Positions 1 to 10,925 of a stretch of DNA of 64,000 nt are shown piece after piece (the first letter of the stretch is position 1; every line of letters starts with the position of its first letter). Where the stretch lies: positions 133,143 through 197,142 of the forward strand of contig JADJGU010000004.1 in the NCBI GenBank assembly GCA_016707885.1, written 5' to 3'. The stretch is from Sphingomonadales bacterium. GTDB taxonomy: Bacteria; Pseudomonadota; Alphaproteobacteria; Sphingomonadales; Sphingomonadaceae. The notes beneath the pieces were generated by a model. That model had not been told where the DNA came from and searched no databases. It worked only from the letters and a program-made list of their open reading frames with translations. A program made the position numbers and the translations under genes.

Positions 1-47
1 ACCCGTTCACCTGCATTCAACCGGCGGTACCATTTGACAATCTTCAT
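1..47 (-). CDS. Start of a gene cut by the window edge, probably the HlyD/LapC-type membrane fusion protein
   Basis: An ATG at 47-45 overlaps the stop codon of the cell wall hydrolase gene (stop at 46-44) as ATGA, the same translational coupling seen between the other genes of this operon. Fifteen codons are visible and read MKIVKWYRRLNAGER, a short cytoplasmic basic start. A type I secretion operon needs an inner membrane adaptor besides its ABC transporter and TolC channel, and none is found elsewhere in the window, so the adaptor is the natural candidate. The assignment rests on context only; the sequence seen is too short to identify a family. Confidence 0.5.
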   Translation of the reverse strand, partial: MKIVKWYRRLNAGER

Positions 48-1144
48 GGGGTAGCACCTGCGACTGTTGCGGGCGCGGCCGTTGTGCCTTGCGACATTTG
101 TGCCCGTTCATAGGCCCCACGGCTTTCGGTCGGCGACGGAATGGTCAGTTTCCAACCCTTGCTGACGTCCATGCGTCCACCAAGGTCATTCTCAGCCCGA
201 CGGTCGGTCGGATCAGGCGGCAGTGCAGCAGGACCCGTTGCAGCCTCTTCAAGCAGTTCCTCACCATCCACGCCCAGCTTGCCTGCGTTGATATTGGCCA
301 GGCTCGACAGGGCCGGAATGAATTCCTTGCCCGAATAGCCATCGGTAAAGGCCCCTGGGCGACCCCAGCTGCCCGGCCAGCGATAGAAGATATGCGCGCC
401 AATCTTGTTGATCTTGGTCAGCTTGGGCGCCCAATAAGGCGACACATAATTGGCGTGATAGTGCGTGGCCATGCCCACCGCTGATGTAACCTTGCCCGAC
501 AGTGCCTGCAGAGCGACATCGCGGGCGACGGCCCAGGCCTTGGGATCAGGCGCACGATAGAGCGAGCCATCACAGGTGAAGCTGAACTGGCATCCGGGGC
601 GCGAGCTGCCCTGATAGACCACGCCGCAAACCGAATTCGGATAGGCCGGGTGGCGCATACGGTTGAGAATGACCTGCGCGACGGCATGACGGCCCTCCAT
701 CGGCTCAAACCCGGCTTCGTAGTAGACCGCCTGTGTCAGGCAACGCAGCGCCCGGTCTGCAATCGGAATGGAGTCATAAGGCATCACGAATGGCCGCGCG
801 GCTTCAACCGGGAGGGTTGACACCGGCATCGCCTCGTTCAGCTGCTCGGCTGCCATGCCTTCTTCGGCAAGCGCGGGCTTGCCGGCCAGCGTTTCGTTGA
901 GCAGCGCCTGCATTTCAGGAGCCAGCTTCTTGGGTTCGCTTCTCTGTCCACTTCCGGTCCATGCGCGTGCCATCTCGCCCATTTCGGTAAAGTCGACGCG
1001 GGGGATGATGGTCGCGAACAGCAGGCCAAAACCCACCAGCACTGCAATGACCCAAGGCAAGGTCGAGCTCTTGGTGTACACCGGGTCGTGTTCGACACGT
1101 TCGACGACGATCAGTTCGCCGGTATCGGGAAAATCGTGCATCAT
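44..1144 (-). CDS. Membrane-anchored cell wall hydrolase, SleB/CwlJ type (Hydrolase_2)
   Basis: The 366-residue product has a cytoplasmic N-terminus, one transmembrane segment at about residues 29-48 (PWVIAVLVGFGLLFATIIP) and a periplasmic SleB-like domain at about 130-240. The family core is visible: AVYYEAG with the likely catalytic Glu, then HAVAQVILNRMRHP and the Cys-containing CQFSFTCDG stretch. The family cleaves peptidoglycan (lytic transglycosylase or amidase). The remaining C-terminus (about 260-366) looks disordered. The start overlaps the stop of the ABC exporter gene by 4 bp, and its own stop overlaps the next start, so it is translated as part of the secretion operon. I infer that it opens the cell wall locally for the envelope-spanning exporter or adhesin; a general housekeeping role is possible. 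Confidence 0.85.
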   Translation of the reverse strand: MMHDFPDTGELIVVERVEHDPVYTKSSTLPWVIAVLVGFGLLFATIIPRVDFTEMGEMARAWTGSGQRSEPKKLAPEMQALLNETLAGKPALAEEGMAAEQLNEAMPVSTLPVEAARPFVMPYDSIPIADRALRCLTQAVYYEAGFEPMEGRHAVAQVILNRMRHPAYPNSVCGVVYQGSSRPGCQFSFTCDGSLYRAPDPKAWAVARDVALQALSGKVTSAVGMATHYHANYVSPYWAPKLTKINKIGAHIFYRWPGSWGRPGAFTDGYSGKEFIPALSSLANINAGKLGVDGEELLEEAATGPAALPPDPTDRRAENDLGGRMDVSKGWKLTIPSPTESRGAYERAQMSQGTTAAPATVAGATP

Positions 1145-3303
1145 GTCGCTGCCCCCTGCGCAGCGGCCTGCGCCATGATCTTTTCACGCGGGCCATCCGC
1201 GATAATCCGGCCGCCATCCATCACGATCAGCCTGTCGCACAATGATAGGATCGCCTGCCTGTGTGTTGACACAATAAGGGTCTGATCCGGGTAAAGAGCT
1301 GCCCCTAATTTTTCGATAAAGAGCTTTTCGGTCGCGCTATCCATTGCTCCGGTCGGCTCATCGAGGAAAAGCAGTTTGGAAGGGGTTGCGAGCGACCGTG
1401 CCAGCAACAGGAAGGAACGCTGTCCGCCAGAAAGACTACGGCCACGCTCCCCTGCCAGCCGGTCAAAACCACCCGCGTCACGACCAAGAAATTCGTCCGC
1501 CCCGACACGGCGCAATGCCGCAATTAGCTGGGCATCATCCGCTCTGGGTGCCGCCAGCAAGAGATTGTCCTTGATCGAACCCCCGAACAGTTCGGCATCC
1601 TGCCCGACAAAACGCAACTGGCTGCGTAAATCGGCGGGCCGGAACTGGCGATTGTCGAGGCCATCGACCTGGACCGAGCCGCCATCGGGGAAGTACAACC
1701 CGCACAGCACCCGTCCCAATGTCGATTTGCCCGAAGCCACCCGACCAATAATGGCGACTTTTTCACCCGGTTTGATGTTCAGATTGATTTCAGCGAGTGC
1801 CGGCTGAGCCGCACCGGGATAGCTAAAGCTCATATCCTCTACCCGGATAAGCCCTTCGCGCACCTGCGGCACAACGCTTTGGCTGCCTGCCGTCCGCTCG
1901 TCTCCGCTCAGCATCAGTTTTTCGATGCTGTCGAGCACGGTCAGAGCCTGACGTCCACGCGTTATCAAGAAAGCCAATTGGCCAGCGGGACTCAGCGAGC
2001 GACCGGCCAGCATCACGATGGCAATGATGGCACCCATCGAAATCGTACCCGAATCGAACAGGTAAAAGCCGCCGATGACCAAGGCGATGCTGGTAATCTG
2101 TTGGCATAGGCTGGCGAGCGTAACCGAAATCGCGCTCAACCGGCGCAAGCGCTCCTGCGTTTGCGCACTCATGCTCGCAACATTGCGCCAGCGACCAACG
2201 ATACGGCCCTCTGCAGCACAGGCCTTCAGCGTTTCGGCACCTGCAATGCTTTCGACCAGCAACGAGTTTTGCAGGCCCGCATCATGCTGGGCATCGATGG
2301 CAGCAGCCGTCATCTTGCGCTGCAACACCATGCCCGCTGCGATCATTGCACCGATAATCACCACCGGAATGACCGCCAGCCAACCTGCAAGGATCGCAAT
2401 CATGGCGACAAAGACGATCATGAAGATGAAATCGACCAGCAAGGTGATGGTGGTCGAGGCAAAAAAATCGCGGACGATTTCATATTCGGAAACCCGCCGC
2501 GACAGGCGACCGGTATCACCGGCACGTTCCGCAAGCGGGATATTGACGAGCTTTCCGAAGATCTTTTCCGACAGTTTCAGATCGAGCTTTCGACCCAGTT
2601 CGTCAAGCAATCCGGCGCGCGCCATGCGCAGCGCAAATTCCACGGAAAAGGCCAAGACCACGCCGATAGCAAGCACCCAAAGACTTGAAATTGCACGATT
2701 TGGAATGATTCGATCATACACATTCATCGTGAACAACGGCAGTGCAAAGGCCAACAGATTGATCAGCAGCGCGGCCCACAGAACCGGATAAAATTCGCGA
2801 CGCAATTTGTAGAGTTCCGACCAGAACCAGTGTCCGCGCAGCGCAGCCACTTTGCCGACATCATCGCCTTGACGCAGATTGGCATTGCCCAGAATATGCA
2901 GCGCCTGTCCGGCAAATTCCGCCTCGACAGCTTCGGCGTCAGTCCAGACTGGTTCCCCAGTGCCGGGGGTCCAGAGCAACAACTGATCCTTGTTGCTTTC
3001 ATAGATAATTGCAGCGCCATCGCGCGTGCGGATTAAGGCGGGCAATTGACGCGACTTGGTCGGCAGCCGTCCCATGGGCAGCGTATCGCATTGTAGTCCG
3101 ACAAGCTCTGCAGCGATTTCGGCCTGGTGAAACGGCAATGTTCCGTCGCTGTTAACAGCAAAGCCCTGCAGCAATATTCCGGGATCAGGCAGCTCGAACT
3201 CGCGTGCCAACCGGGCGATCGCAGCGATCAGGGGATCGCCGGAGGTCGTCCCGGTCTGGCCCGCAAGCGCTAAAGCTTCGGGAGATAATTGTTCGATTTG
3301 CAC
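1141..3303 (-). CDS. Type I secretion ABC transporter, permease fused to ATPase (LapB/HlyB-like)
   Basis: The product has 720 residues. Residues 1-135 form a C39-peptidase-like domain without the catalytic Cys, as in transporters of non-cleaved RTX substrates. Residues about 160-440 hold the membrane domain (several long hydrophobic segments such as VLWAALLINLLAFALPLF). The ATPase domain carries Walker A GRVASGKST near 520, signature LSGGQR near 626, Walker B LLFLDEPT near 648 and the H-loop STHR. The family exports large unfolded proteins with C-terminal signals in one step across both membranes. The obvious cargo is the giant adhesin encoded upstream in the same operon. The gene lies 37 bp after the TolC gene and overlaps the hydrolase start. 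Confidence 0.93.
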   Translation of the reverse strand: MQIEQLSPEALALAGQTGTTSGDPLIAAIARLAREFELPDPGILLQGFAVNSDGTLPFHQAEIAAELVGLQCDTLPMGRLPTKSRQLPALIRTRDGAAIIYESNKDQLLLWTPGTGEPVWTDAEAVEAEFAGQALHILGNANLRQGDDVGKVAALRGHWFWSELYKLRREFYPVLWAALLINLLAFALPLFTMNVYDRIIPNRAISSLWVLAIGVVLAFSVEFALRMARAGLLDELGRKLDLKLSEKIFGKLVNIPLAERAGDTGRLSRRVSEYEIVRDFFASTTITLLVDFIFMIVFVAMIAILAGWLAVIPVVIIGAMIAAGMVLQRKMTAAAIDAQHDAGLQNSLLVESIAGAETLKACAAEGRIVGRWRNVASMSAQTQERLRRLSAISVTLASLCQQITSIALVIGGFYLFDSGTISMGAIIAIVMLAGRSLSPAGQLAFLITRGRQALTVLDSIEKLMLSGDERTAGSQSVVPQVREGLIRVEDMSFSYPGAAQPALAEINLNIKPGEKVAIIGRVASGKSTLGRVLCGLYFPDGGSVQVDGLDNRQFRPADLRSQLRFVGQDAELFGGSIKDNLLLAAPRADDAQLIAALRRVGADEFLGRDAGGFDRLAGERGRSLSGGQRSFLLLARSLATPSKLLFLDEPTGAMDSATEKLFIEKLGAALYPDQTLIVSTHRQAILSLCDRLIVMDGGRIIADGPREKIMAQAAAQGAAT

Positions 3304-3340
3304 TGCCTGTTCCGGTCTGTTCTAGCGTCGTTCCCTGACC

Positions 3341-5287
3341 TTAGCGCGGATAGCGACGGCGGTTAAGTTCCGCCGGGTCAGATGGACCATAATTATATTT
3401 TTCCCGTGCATAGGCATCGCTCGCCGCCGGTGCACTTAGCCCCAGCGTTTCAAGCAGATTATTGGTCGCAGCCAGCACCTGATATTCAGCGAACTGTTCG
3501 GCAAAACGAGCCGTCTCGAGCCGGACCTGCACATTATAACGCGTGTTCTGGGCATCGAGCACGTCCAGCAGCGAGCGACGGCCGACGTTGAACTGTTCGC
3601 GATAGGACAGAAGCAAATCGTCGCTGACGCGGCTTTGTACTTCCAGTTCCTGGCCGACCTTGTCCTGGGTCGACATGCTGTTCCATGCCTTGCGGACATC
3701 TTCTTCAGCATAGCGAACCAATTCGTGCAGGCGGAAACGCGACTCGCTCGCACGACGTACCATTTCCTGATATTTTGCACGATTGATGCCGCCGTCGAAA
3801 ACATTCCATTTCAGCACGACGCGAGCCTGCACATCGTTGGTTTCGCCAGCGAAACCGTCAATATCCTCTCCCACGCGGCCCCGGGCTTCGACACCGATGG
3901 TCGGGTAAAGATCGCCATTGGCCTTTTCGATCATGGCGTGCGCCGCATCGACATCTGCCATGGCCTCAAGCACCTTGGGGTTTTCCTGACGCGCTTGCGC
4001 GATGGCATCATTGATGGTCGGTGTAACCGCGGCACGCTTTGAGGCAGGCACGGTGACGCTGTTGACCGAAAGGCCGGTCAGCGTCTGCAGCATGATTTGT
4101 GCATTAACGAGGGCTTCTTCAGCCTCGGTCTTGCGCACAATTGCCGCCTGCAAACGTTCTTGCGCCTGCTGTTGATCGGCAATGCTGATCGAGCCCTGCT
4201 GTACGCCCTGACCCAGATCCCCCACAAGGTTGCGGTGGAAGGTCACATTGTCCTCGGCGGCGGCAACCACGCGTTGCTGCAGCAGGATGTCGAGATACTG
4301 GCGTGTGACCAGCAAAGCGATATTTTCTGATCGTTCCGCCACCCGCAGAGCAGCACCGTCGGTGCGCGCTGCCTGACGCATCAGTTCGCCGTGGCGGCGA
4401 CCGAAATCGACAATCGTCTGTTCGGCAAAGATACCTGCTTCGAGCGGATAGAGTTCCTTGTCCGCAATACCCAGCGTGCGCCGCGTATTGTTTTCCAGAC
4501 GGCGGATACCGGCGGAGGCTTCGATATCGACGCGCGGCAGGTACAGTCCCTGTGCCTGTTCGCGTTCGAATTCGATCGCTTCCTTGTTCATGATCGCTTG
4601 ATTGACTTCGGGGTTTGTTTCCAGCGCAGCCGAGATAGCCTGCTCCAGAGAGACATTTTCCGAGCCGTACATCGCGCCAGATGCCGCCATCGCGACGGGG
4701 GCTGCAGCATTTGCCGATGCACCATCAAAGAAGATGTAGGCGGGGGCAGCGGGTGCCGATGCGGCAGTAACCGGTTCAGACACCTGCGGAACTACGTCCA
4801 CCGCAGGCTGTGGTGCTATGGTTTCGACCAAAACGGGCATGGCAGCCGCTTCAACCTTTTCGGTCGTCAAAATGTCGGCCAACACCGAACCGGCTGCAGG
4901 CACGGCTGCAGCATCAAGTTCAAATTTGGTTTCGACCGGCATCAATACGGCTGAGAGAGGTTCAGCACCAAGGTCGGCAATAACTGCCGACGTTCCGGTT
5001 GCTGCTGCGACCGGCTCTGCCGCCAAAACGACAGCAGTTGCTTCAACGACGGGCAAGGCTGCAACGGCAGCGCTGCCCACTTCGACCGGAAGGTCGACGC
5101 GTGCGGGGCTGATTTGGCTGACAGTCACCGCTTGCGCGATTTCCACCACCGGCATTGTTTCGGTCGCGCCGGAAACCGGCTTAACCGAAGTCGCGACCAA
5201 AAGCCCGGCCAGGTCGGCATCTGCCAGTGAACCCGTGTTGATCGTCACAACCGAAGCCGTGAACAGAAGGGCAATGCGTGTTTTCAT
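3341..5287 (-). CDS. TolC-family outer membrane channel with long Ala/Val-rich N-terminal extension
   Basis: The C-terminal two thirds (about residues 205-630 of 648) is a TolC/LapE-type outer membrane efflux domain, with SLEQAISAALETNPEV, the internal second half starting near ITDAIAQARQENPKVLEA-like sequence, and the typical FNVGRRSLLDVLDAQN motif. It forms the outer membrane exit duct of the type I secretion system. Residues about 1-22 could be a signal peptide. Between it and the channel domain lie about 180 residues rich in Ala, Val, Pro and Glu with no fold I recognise; canonical TolC proteins lack this. The gene lies 14 bp downstream of the OmpA-like gene and is followed by the ABC exporter gene. 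Confidence 0.9.
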   Translation of the reverse strand: MKTRIALLFTASVVTINTGSLADADLAGLLVATSVKPVSGATETMPVVEIAQAVTVSQISPARVDLPVEVGSAAVAALPVVEATAVVLAAEPVAAATGTSAVIADLGAEPLSAVLMPVETKFELDAAAVPAAGSVLADILTTEKVEAAAMPVLVETIAPQPAVDVVPQVSEPVTAASAPAAPAYIFFDGASANAAAPVAMAASGAMYGSENVSLEQAISAALETNPEVNQAIMNKEAIEFEREQAQGLYLPRVDIEASAGIRRLENNTRRTLGIADKELYPLEAGIFAEQTIVDFGRRHGELMRQAARTDGAALRVAERSENIALLVTRQYLDILLQQRVVAAAEDNVTFHRNLVGDLGQGVQQGSISIADQQQAQERLQAAIVRKTEAEEALVNAQIMLQTLTGLSVNSVTVPASKRAAVTPTINDAIAQARQENPKVLEAMADVDAAHAMIEKANGDLYPTIGVEARGRVGEDIDGFAGETNDVQARVVLKWNVFDGGINRAKYQEMVRRASESRFRLHELVRYAEEDVRKAWNSMSTQDKVGQELEVQSRVSDDLLLSYREQFNVGRRSLLDVLDAQNTRYNVQVRLETARFAEQFAEYQVLAATNNLLETLGLSAPAASDAYAREKYNYGPSDPAELNRRRYPR

Positions 5288-5301
5288 CGTTCTTCTCCCT
5301 G

Positions 5302-6012
5302 TCAGTTCGCTGCTGTCACTTCGACGCGGCGGTTGGTCGGATTACGTTCGCCATCGGGCGTTTCGACCTTTGGTTCGGATTCGCCCTTGGCCGAAACAGC
5401 CAAAGCCGATGCCGCAATGCCAAGCGATTGCATGCGGGCAGATACGGCCTGAGCCCGACGCATCGACAATGCGTTGTTATATTTGTCAGAGCCCGAGCGA
5501 TCAGTGTGGCCCACCACCGAGAAACGATTCCAGCGGCACTGCGCCATATTCTGTTTCGTGAACGACAATGTCTCATCGATATTTGCCGGAAGATCCGATG
5601 AATCAAATTCGAAGAAGACGGTTGCAGCCAGCGCAGATTCACAGGCCGTGCTCGGCGGTGGGGGTGGCGGCGGTATAACCACCGGTGCCGGATCGGCCGG
5701 GCGCATCGACATCATAGCGTGGAAGCGTTCGCAACGCGAAAGGCTTTCCGGATCGCGGATCGAGTTTTTGAGGAAACCGGAGGCAATGCCGCACCAGGCC
5801 TTTGCTTCCGATGCCCACATATGGCGGCTGTCGGTGGCAGATAGGATTTCGGGAGACTGGGTCGCCGCCAATGCCTCGTCATAACGACGCTGAACTTCGG
5901 GACGTAATTGCCCGACTTCCATGCTTGCAAGACCGGATTCCTGTGCGGATGCAGCCTGACTCCACCCGCAAGCGGCTATCAGGCCAACCCCTATGGACAG
6001 CAGCTTCTTCAT
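5302..6012 (-). CDS. OmpA-family peptidoglycan-associated outer membrane protein
   Basis: I chose the ATG at 6012 because it starts a clear signal peptide (MKKLLSIGVGLIAACGWSQA, then ASA) and sits 8 bp after GGAGG; a longer in-frame start at 6051 would put a charged tail before the signal. The mature protein of about 215 residues ends in an OmpA-like domain (about 125-236) with FEFDSSDLP, VVGHTDRSGS and NPTNRRVEV, the last two being the peptidoglycan-binding signature. A Pro-rich hinge (PPPPPPP) precedes it. The gene lies 39 bp downstream of the adhesin stop and just before the TolC gene, so it probably stabilises the secretion channel or anchors the adhesin at the cell wall; that role is inferred. 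Confidence 0.88.
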   Translation of the reverse strand: MKKLLSIGVGLIAACGWSQAASAQESGLASMEVGQLRPEVQRRYDEALAATQSPEILSATDSRHMWASEAKAWCGIASGFLKNSIRDPESLSRCERFHAMMSMRPADPAPVVIPPPPPPPSTACESALAATVFFEFDSSDLPANIDETLSFTKQNMAQCRWNRFSVVGHTDRSGSDKYNNALSMRRAQAVSARMQSLGIAASALAVSAKGESEPKVETPDGERNPTNRRVEVTAAN

Positions 6013-6051
6013 GTTAACGTCCTCCATTTTATCCGGCACTTTTTGCCCCAA

Positions 6052-9000
6052 TTATGCGTGACTTGCCGCCATTTCCTGCAGCTGATCCGAAACCGTGATC
6101 GATGAGAAATGCGCGAATGAGTCGGCGTTGACCGGCATGTCGATCAGCGCAGCGGCGAAATCCTCGTTGCCGCCAAATGCGTCATTCGCACCCAGCAACG
6201 GTCCATCGGCAGGTCCGGTCAGCTGATCAAGCAGATGGTCGATGCCATTGTCGTTCAGCGTATCGGCGATGACTTCCTGCAACGCCGCCGTCTGCACCTC
6301 TACCGCGCCATCGGATGCCGTGTGGGCAATCAGCAAGGCTTCCATCGAGCCGATTTCAACCGGCATCGACAGCATCGACAATGCATCATGGACAATCGGT
6401 TCAGCCGCAGCCTGATTGAAGTCCGCCTGATCGATATCGAAGCGCTCCTGCTGGTCGAAGCGATTGACGTCCCACAATTGCGTGGTGGGCATGTCGTCTT
6501 GCTGCACCAGTTCGACAGTTTCGACTTTCAGCAGATCCTGTGCGGACAGCGCCGGCTGTTCAATGCCATCAGCTTGATACGGCTGGTTGGCAGCCTGCGA
6601 CACAGTATCGACATCGAGTTCGCGCGATACCAGGCCTTCACGAACAGCCCCTGCTGCTGCATCCTGAAGCAGGATATCTGCCCCAGCCAGCGCGACCAGT
6701 GAAGCTGCCACCAAGGTATTGGCCTGAACTTGCTCGCGCTGCTGCGTCTGGGCAGCACCGATTGCGAAGCTGGCATCGGCAACCAATCCGGTCGAACCGT
6801 CGGCCTTGGTGTAGCTTGATGTGCCGTGGACGGTAACATCGCCACCGGCAGCTGAGTAGACCACGCCATCCGACACCAGTTTGACGCTGGTGATGCCGGC
6901 ATCGGTCAGGCTTTGGAATTCGCCAGCATCGGTGACGCCATTGCTGTTCGCATCCTGCCACACGCCGAACTTGGCGAAATCGACATCGGATGCATCCAGC
7001 ACGCCATCCTTGTTGCTGTCATAATTGGCTGCCAGACCTTCAAGGTCGGTCAGGCCGTTACCGCCAAAGATGATTTCCGAACCATCATCGACCAGGCCGT
7101 TGCCGTTGCGGTCAATGGCAAGCAGGCCATCGTCAGCGCTGACCCATGCGGTGCTTTCTGGATTACCGTCACCGGCATAGTCAAAGGCAACGCCAGCGGT
7201 AGACGACAGGAACTCCGCGCCGTCACCATCAAGATCGAGGACAACAGGCGTAACAGTAGATCCGATCAGCGTGGAAAGGTTGCTAATCGTAACACCTTGC
7301 AACTGAACAAGAATGTCGGATGATCCGGTCGTACTGTTCGAATTGCTGGTTTGTTGGAAGATATAGGTACTGCCACCGACCGAGAAAGCTACAGTGACGT
7401 TGCTGCTGCCCAGGTCATTCGCACGCAAATACTGAACCGCAGCGGCCAGATCACCGGCTGTATTCAAGGTGAGCGCCGAACCGAAAGTGTTTGCGTCGTC
7501 AAACGTAATGATTCCGTTCGAAATTGCATGCGATTTGATGGTGCTTCCGCCAACTGTAAGCGCGGAATCATTTCCGTTCACACCTGTTGTATTTGCGGCA
7601 GCGGTAGGAGTGCCATTGAGATTCAGGATATCGGTTCCTACGACGAAGTCAGTGATAACGTCATAACCAGTTACGACCCCGTTATTTCCACTACCGCTTA
7701 TCGTCAGGGCAGTGTTTCCACTGGCAATCGTAAAAGTATCGGCACCAGCGCCCCCAGTCATCATATCGGCCCCAGCACCGCCGACCAATGTATCAGCGCC
7801 ACCTAGGCCGTATAGTTTGTCGTTTCCGGCGTTGCCGTTCAATGTATCTGCCGTACTGCCATCCCGACCAAGCAGAACTTCGCTCGCGCCAGTTCCGTCT
7901 AGCGTCGCCTCACCTGCCTGCGCTCTGTTGATAGCAACATAGGCTGTATCGGAGGCGGTGCCTGAAGCCGCGTTGTAGATGAATGATCCACCGGCTGCAC
8001 CAGTATCATTGAACGTAACATTTCCTCCGCTTTGTACGACGCTGGCCGCACCGCTGCTACTCGCGATTCCAGTTATGGCTGTTCCTGCAGCATCATTTGC
8101 CAGCAACACTCCTTCCGGAATAATGGTGTTCGTCCCCTGATTGGTAAATATATACTCATTCTTCGCAAAATTGCTTCCGCCGCTAACTGCAGCAACATCT
8201 ATTGTAAGCGTTGACTGGCTGATGTCTCCATCACCATCGACCACACTGTACTGAAATACTTCATCCGAAGATCCGGTGTAATTTGCCGGGGGTGTATAGG
8301 TCCAAGCTCCGCTCGCAAAATTGAAGAACATTTGACCGCCAAGCGGCGTCGGCACCGTCATCGTTGTACCAGCCGGAATAGCAGGTCCGCTAGAGGCCGA
8401 AATCGTTGTTGCGCCATTCCATGTATATGTGATGCCGTTGATCGTGATGGAACTCACGCGACCGCCGTCCGTTCCTAAGGCGTCGTTGGTCAGCACATTG
8501 TCAGAAATCGGCGGTTGAACTGCCTGAATAAGAGTCGCAATCAAATCGTCGAAATTCTCTGCGAGTATCGGTACTCCGGTTCCATCAACATCGATATCTT
8601 GTAGCGGTCCCGTATCGATCCCATTGCCAACACCTATGGCAGTCACATTTATACCATTGTTATCGACAAAATTGTTCCATGCTGTCGCCGTTGCATTGAG
8701 AAGTGCTCCGGTCCCGGTCTGCTCGTTGGGATTCCCGTCACTCAGGAAAAACACTTGGTTGTTAGCAGTCAGGCTGGGCGTGTAGACGCTCATCAATTCC
8801 TGAATGGCATCGGTATAGTCTGTACCGCCGGAAATGCTTGTTGGCCGTGTTCCGCCAGCCAATTGGCCGTTTAGCAAGTCTAATTGCGTCACAAAGGCAT
8901 CATAGCTGTTTATCAACGGGTAGCTTATCGAGTCTGTGCCGAAGATGACCAGTTTGATAACTACTGTGCCCGTGGTGTTGGTGAACAACTCATAAGCAGC

Positions 9001-10925
9001 ATCCTTCACGGCGCTAAGCATTTCACTCAACTCGTCATTGTCGATGCTGCCGCTGAAATCGAGGACCATGGCCGCGTTGATATCCTGATCAACAACTACA
9101 GTAGCCTTGACATCCGCAACCGCCGACGGACCATCATCTTCGAACTTGAAGAGTTGCGAGATGTCGACGGTATCGTTCGCCGCATCATTGTCGCGGTCGG
9201 TGAGTGTGACACCCAGCGACAACACGCCCGAATTCATCAGCGCTTCGCTTCCACCATTTTCATCATGGTTGGTGCTGTCATTATGTTCGACAGCACGGAA
9301 CTGGTTGATCGTCGCAGTGCCGTTCACCGGATCGACGGTTATACGGAAGGATACCGCACCGCCAGAACTACCCACACGGCCCTCAACAGTCGTCGCATTG
9401 ACCGAAACCAGAACGATGTTGCTGTTGGTCACTGCATCGACCAGCCCGGACGTCGCGTTATTAACGGTCAGCGAATAGACTCGCGAGGCCTCTCCATCAG
9501 CACCGGCATTGGCCGATACCAGGCTGACGATCGAGCCAGTAGCATAGCCGATGGCACCCACAGCGGCACCGGCCAGCGTCTCGTCATTATTGACGCGGCC
9601 GCCTTCATTCTGGACCGAACCTGTCGTGCCGAGCGATTCATCGAGGATCAAGGTTGTGCCCGATGCCGCAATGTCGATCGCCGGACCATCATCCTTGAAG
9701 ATCAGCTTGTCGCCGATATTGATCGTCTGCTTGGCCGTATCGCCGTCGAAATCGGTGGCGGTGGCAGTCAGTGTTACCAGATTGGCTGCAGTCAAACCGG
9801 TCGACTGGTCTGCGGTCGTATTCGGTGTATGCGCGACGGCGCGAAGCTGGTTGAGTGTGACGCTTCCCGAGCCGTTCACGGTTACTGTGAAGACCAACTG
9901 GTTGGTTGTCACAGAATAGCCTTCGACGACACCGCCAACGACCCGCAGGTGAACCGCTTCGCCCGTTGCTGTGTCGACAAGGCCTGATGCTCCGCTGACA
10001 GCCCCTAGCGTATAAATGGTCGAACCTGCGCCATCGGCGCCGTAGTTCACGGTGAAATTCGCGGCAAAGCTGGCTGAAGCGTCGGTCAGCAGCGTGGTTT
10101 CATCGACGGTCAAGGTGGGGACAACACCCGTCGTGCTGACTGAGGGACCATGATCGTCGAAACGGACATTGCCGCCGAGGTCGATGGTTTCGCTGTCGCT
10201 TGCCGTATCGCCGTCATTATCGGTGATCGTCGACGATGCGGTCAGGTTGACAAGGCCATTGGCCAGCAACACTGAATGATCGGCAAAGGGCGCTTCCGTT
10301 GCGGTCGGATCGGTTCCGATCGGATGGTCAATCTGCTGATATTGCGTCAGCGTTACGACGCCACTGCCATTGACACCAAGCGAGAACACAACCGAAGCGT
10401 CGGTCGCGCTCGCAGGTGCGCTGAGCGCAGTCGAACCCACAATCACTCCGCCTACATTGTAGAGCTTGATAGCAGTTCCGCCGATCGTCAGTCCCGAATT
10501 GGTTCCGGCGGCAACGGCAAGGGTCAAGGCATAGCTCAGCGTCGGGGTCGCGGCCCCGTCGGCACCGCTTGTGGATGTCAGGCCAAAGACGCCGGCGAAA
10601 TTGGCCGCGCTGGCCGCGCTGTCGCTTGCTCCGCCGATGGTTTCAGCATCTTGCGTTGCGAGGACAACGGCCGCGTCACCACCCTTGGTGACATTGATCG
10701 TTGGGCCATCATCCTCAAAGCGGATGATGCTGCCCAGATCGACATTGGCCGTATCGGTATCGCCGTCAAAGTCGGTTGCGGTGACGCGCAGGGTCAGTGC
10801 ACCTGCAGTCAGCGGTGACGAATCTTCGTCATGCGATGCGCCTCCGGTGGGATGCTCGACCGCAAGGTTTTGCGTAACGGTTACCGCACCGCTGGTCGGA
10901 TTGACGCTGACGGTGAAGGCTACTG
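6052..10925 (-). CDS. Giant adhesin, C-terminal segment (T1SS-143 modules, VWA domain, RTX repeats, secretion signal)
   Basis: The frame is open from the indel near 10926 to the stop at 6052; an internal ATG at 10527 is not a real start. It begins with three or four diverged T1SS-143-type modules. A von Willebrand A domain follows (about 9085-8518), with the MIDAS motif DFSGS and the later SGGTDYTDAI and FFLSDGNPN motifs. An Ig-like module, then RTX nonapeptides (GNAGNDKLYG, GGADTLVGG, GGAGADMMTGG) that bind calcium, then an Asp-rich region (VLDLDGDG, DRNGNGLVDDGSE, YDSNKDGVLD) follow. The last 100 residues are acidic and end QLQEMAASHA, fitting a C-terminal type I secretion signal. Calcium- and ligand-binding roles are family knowledge, not shown here. 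Confidence 0.88.
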
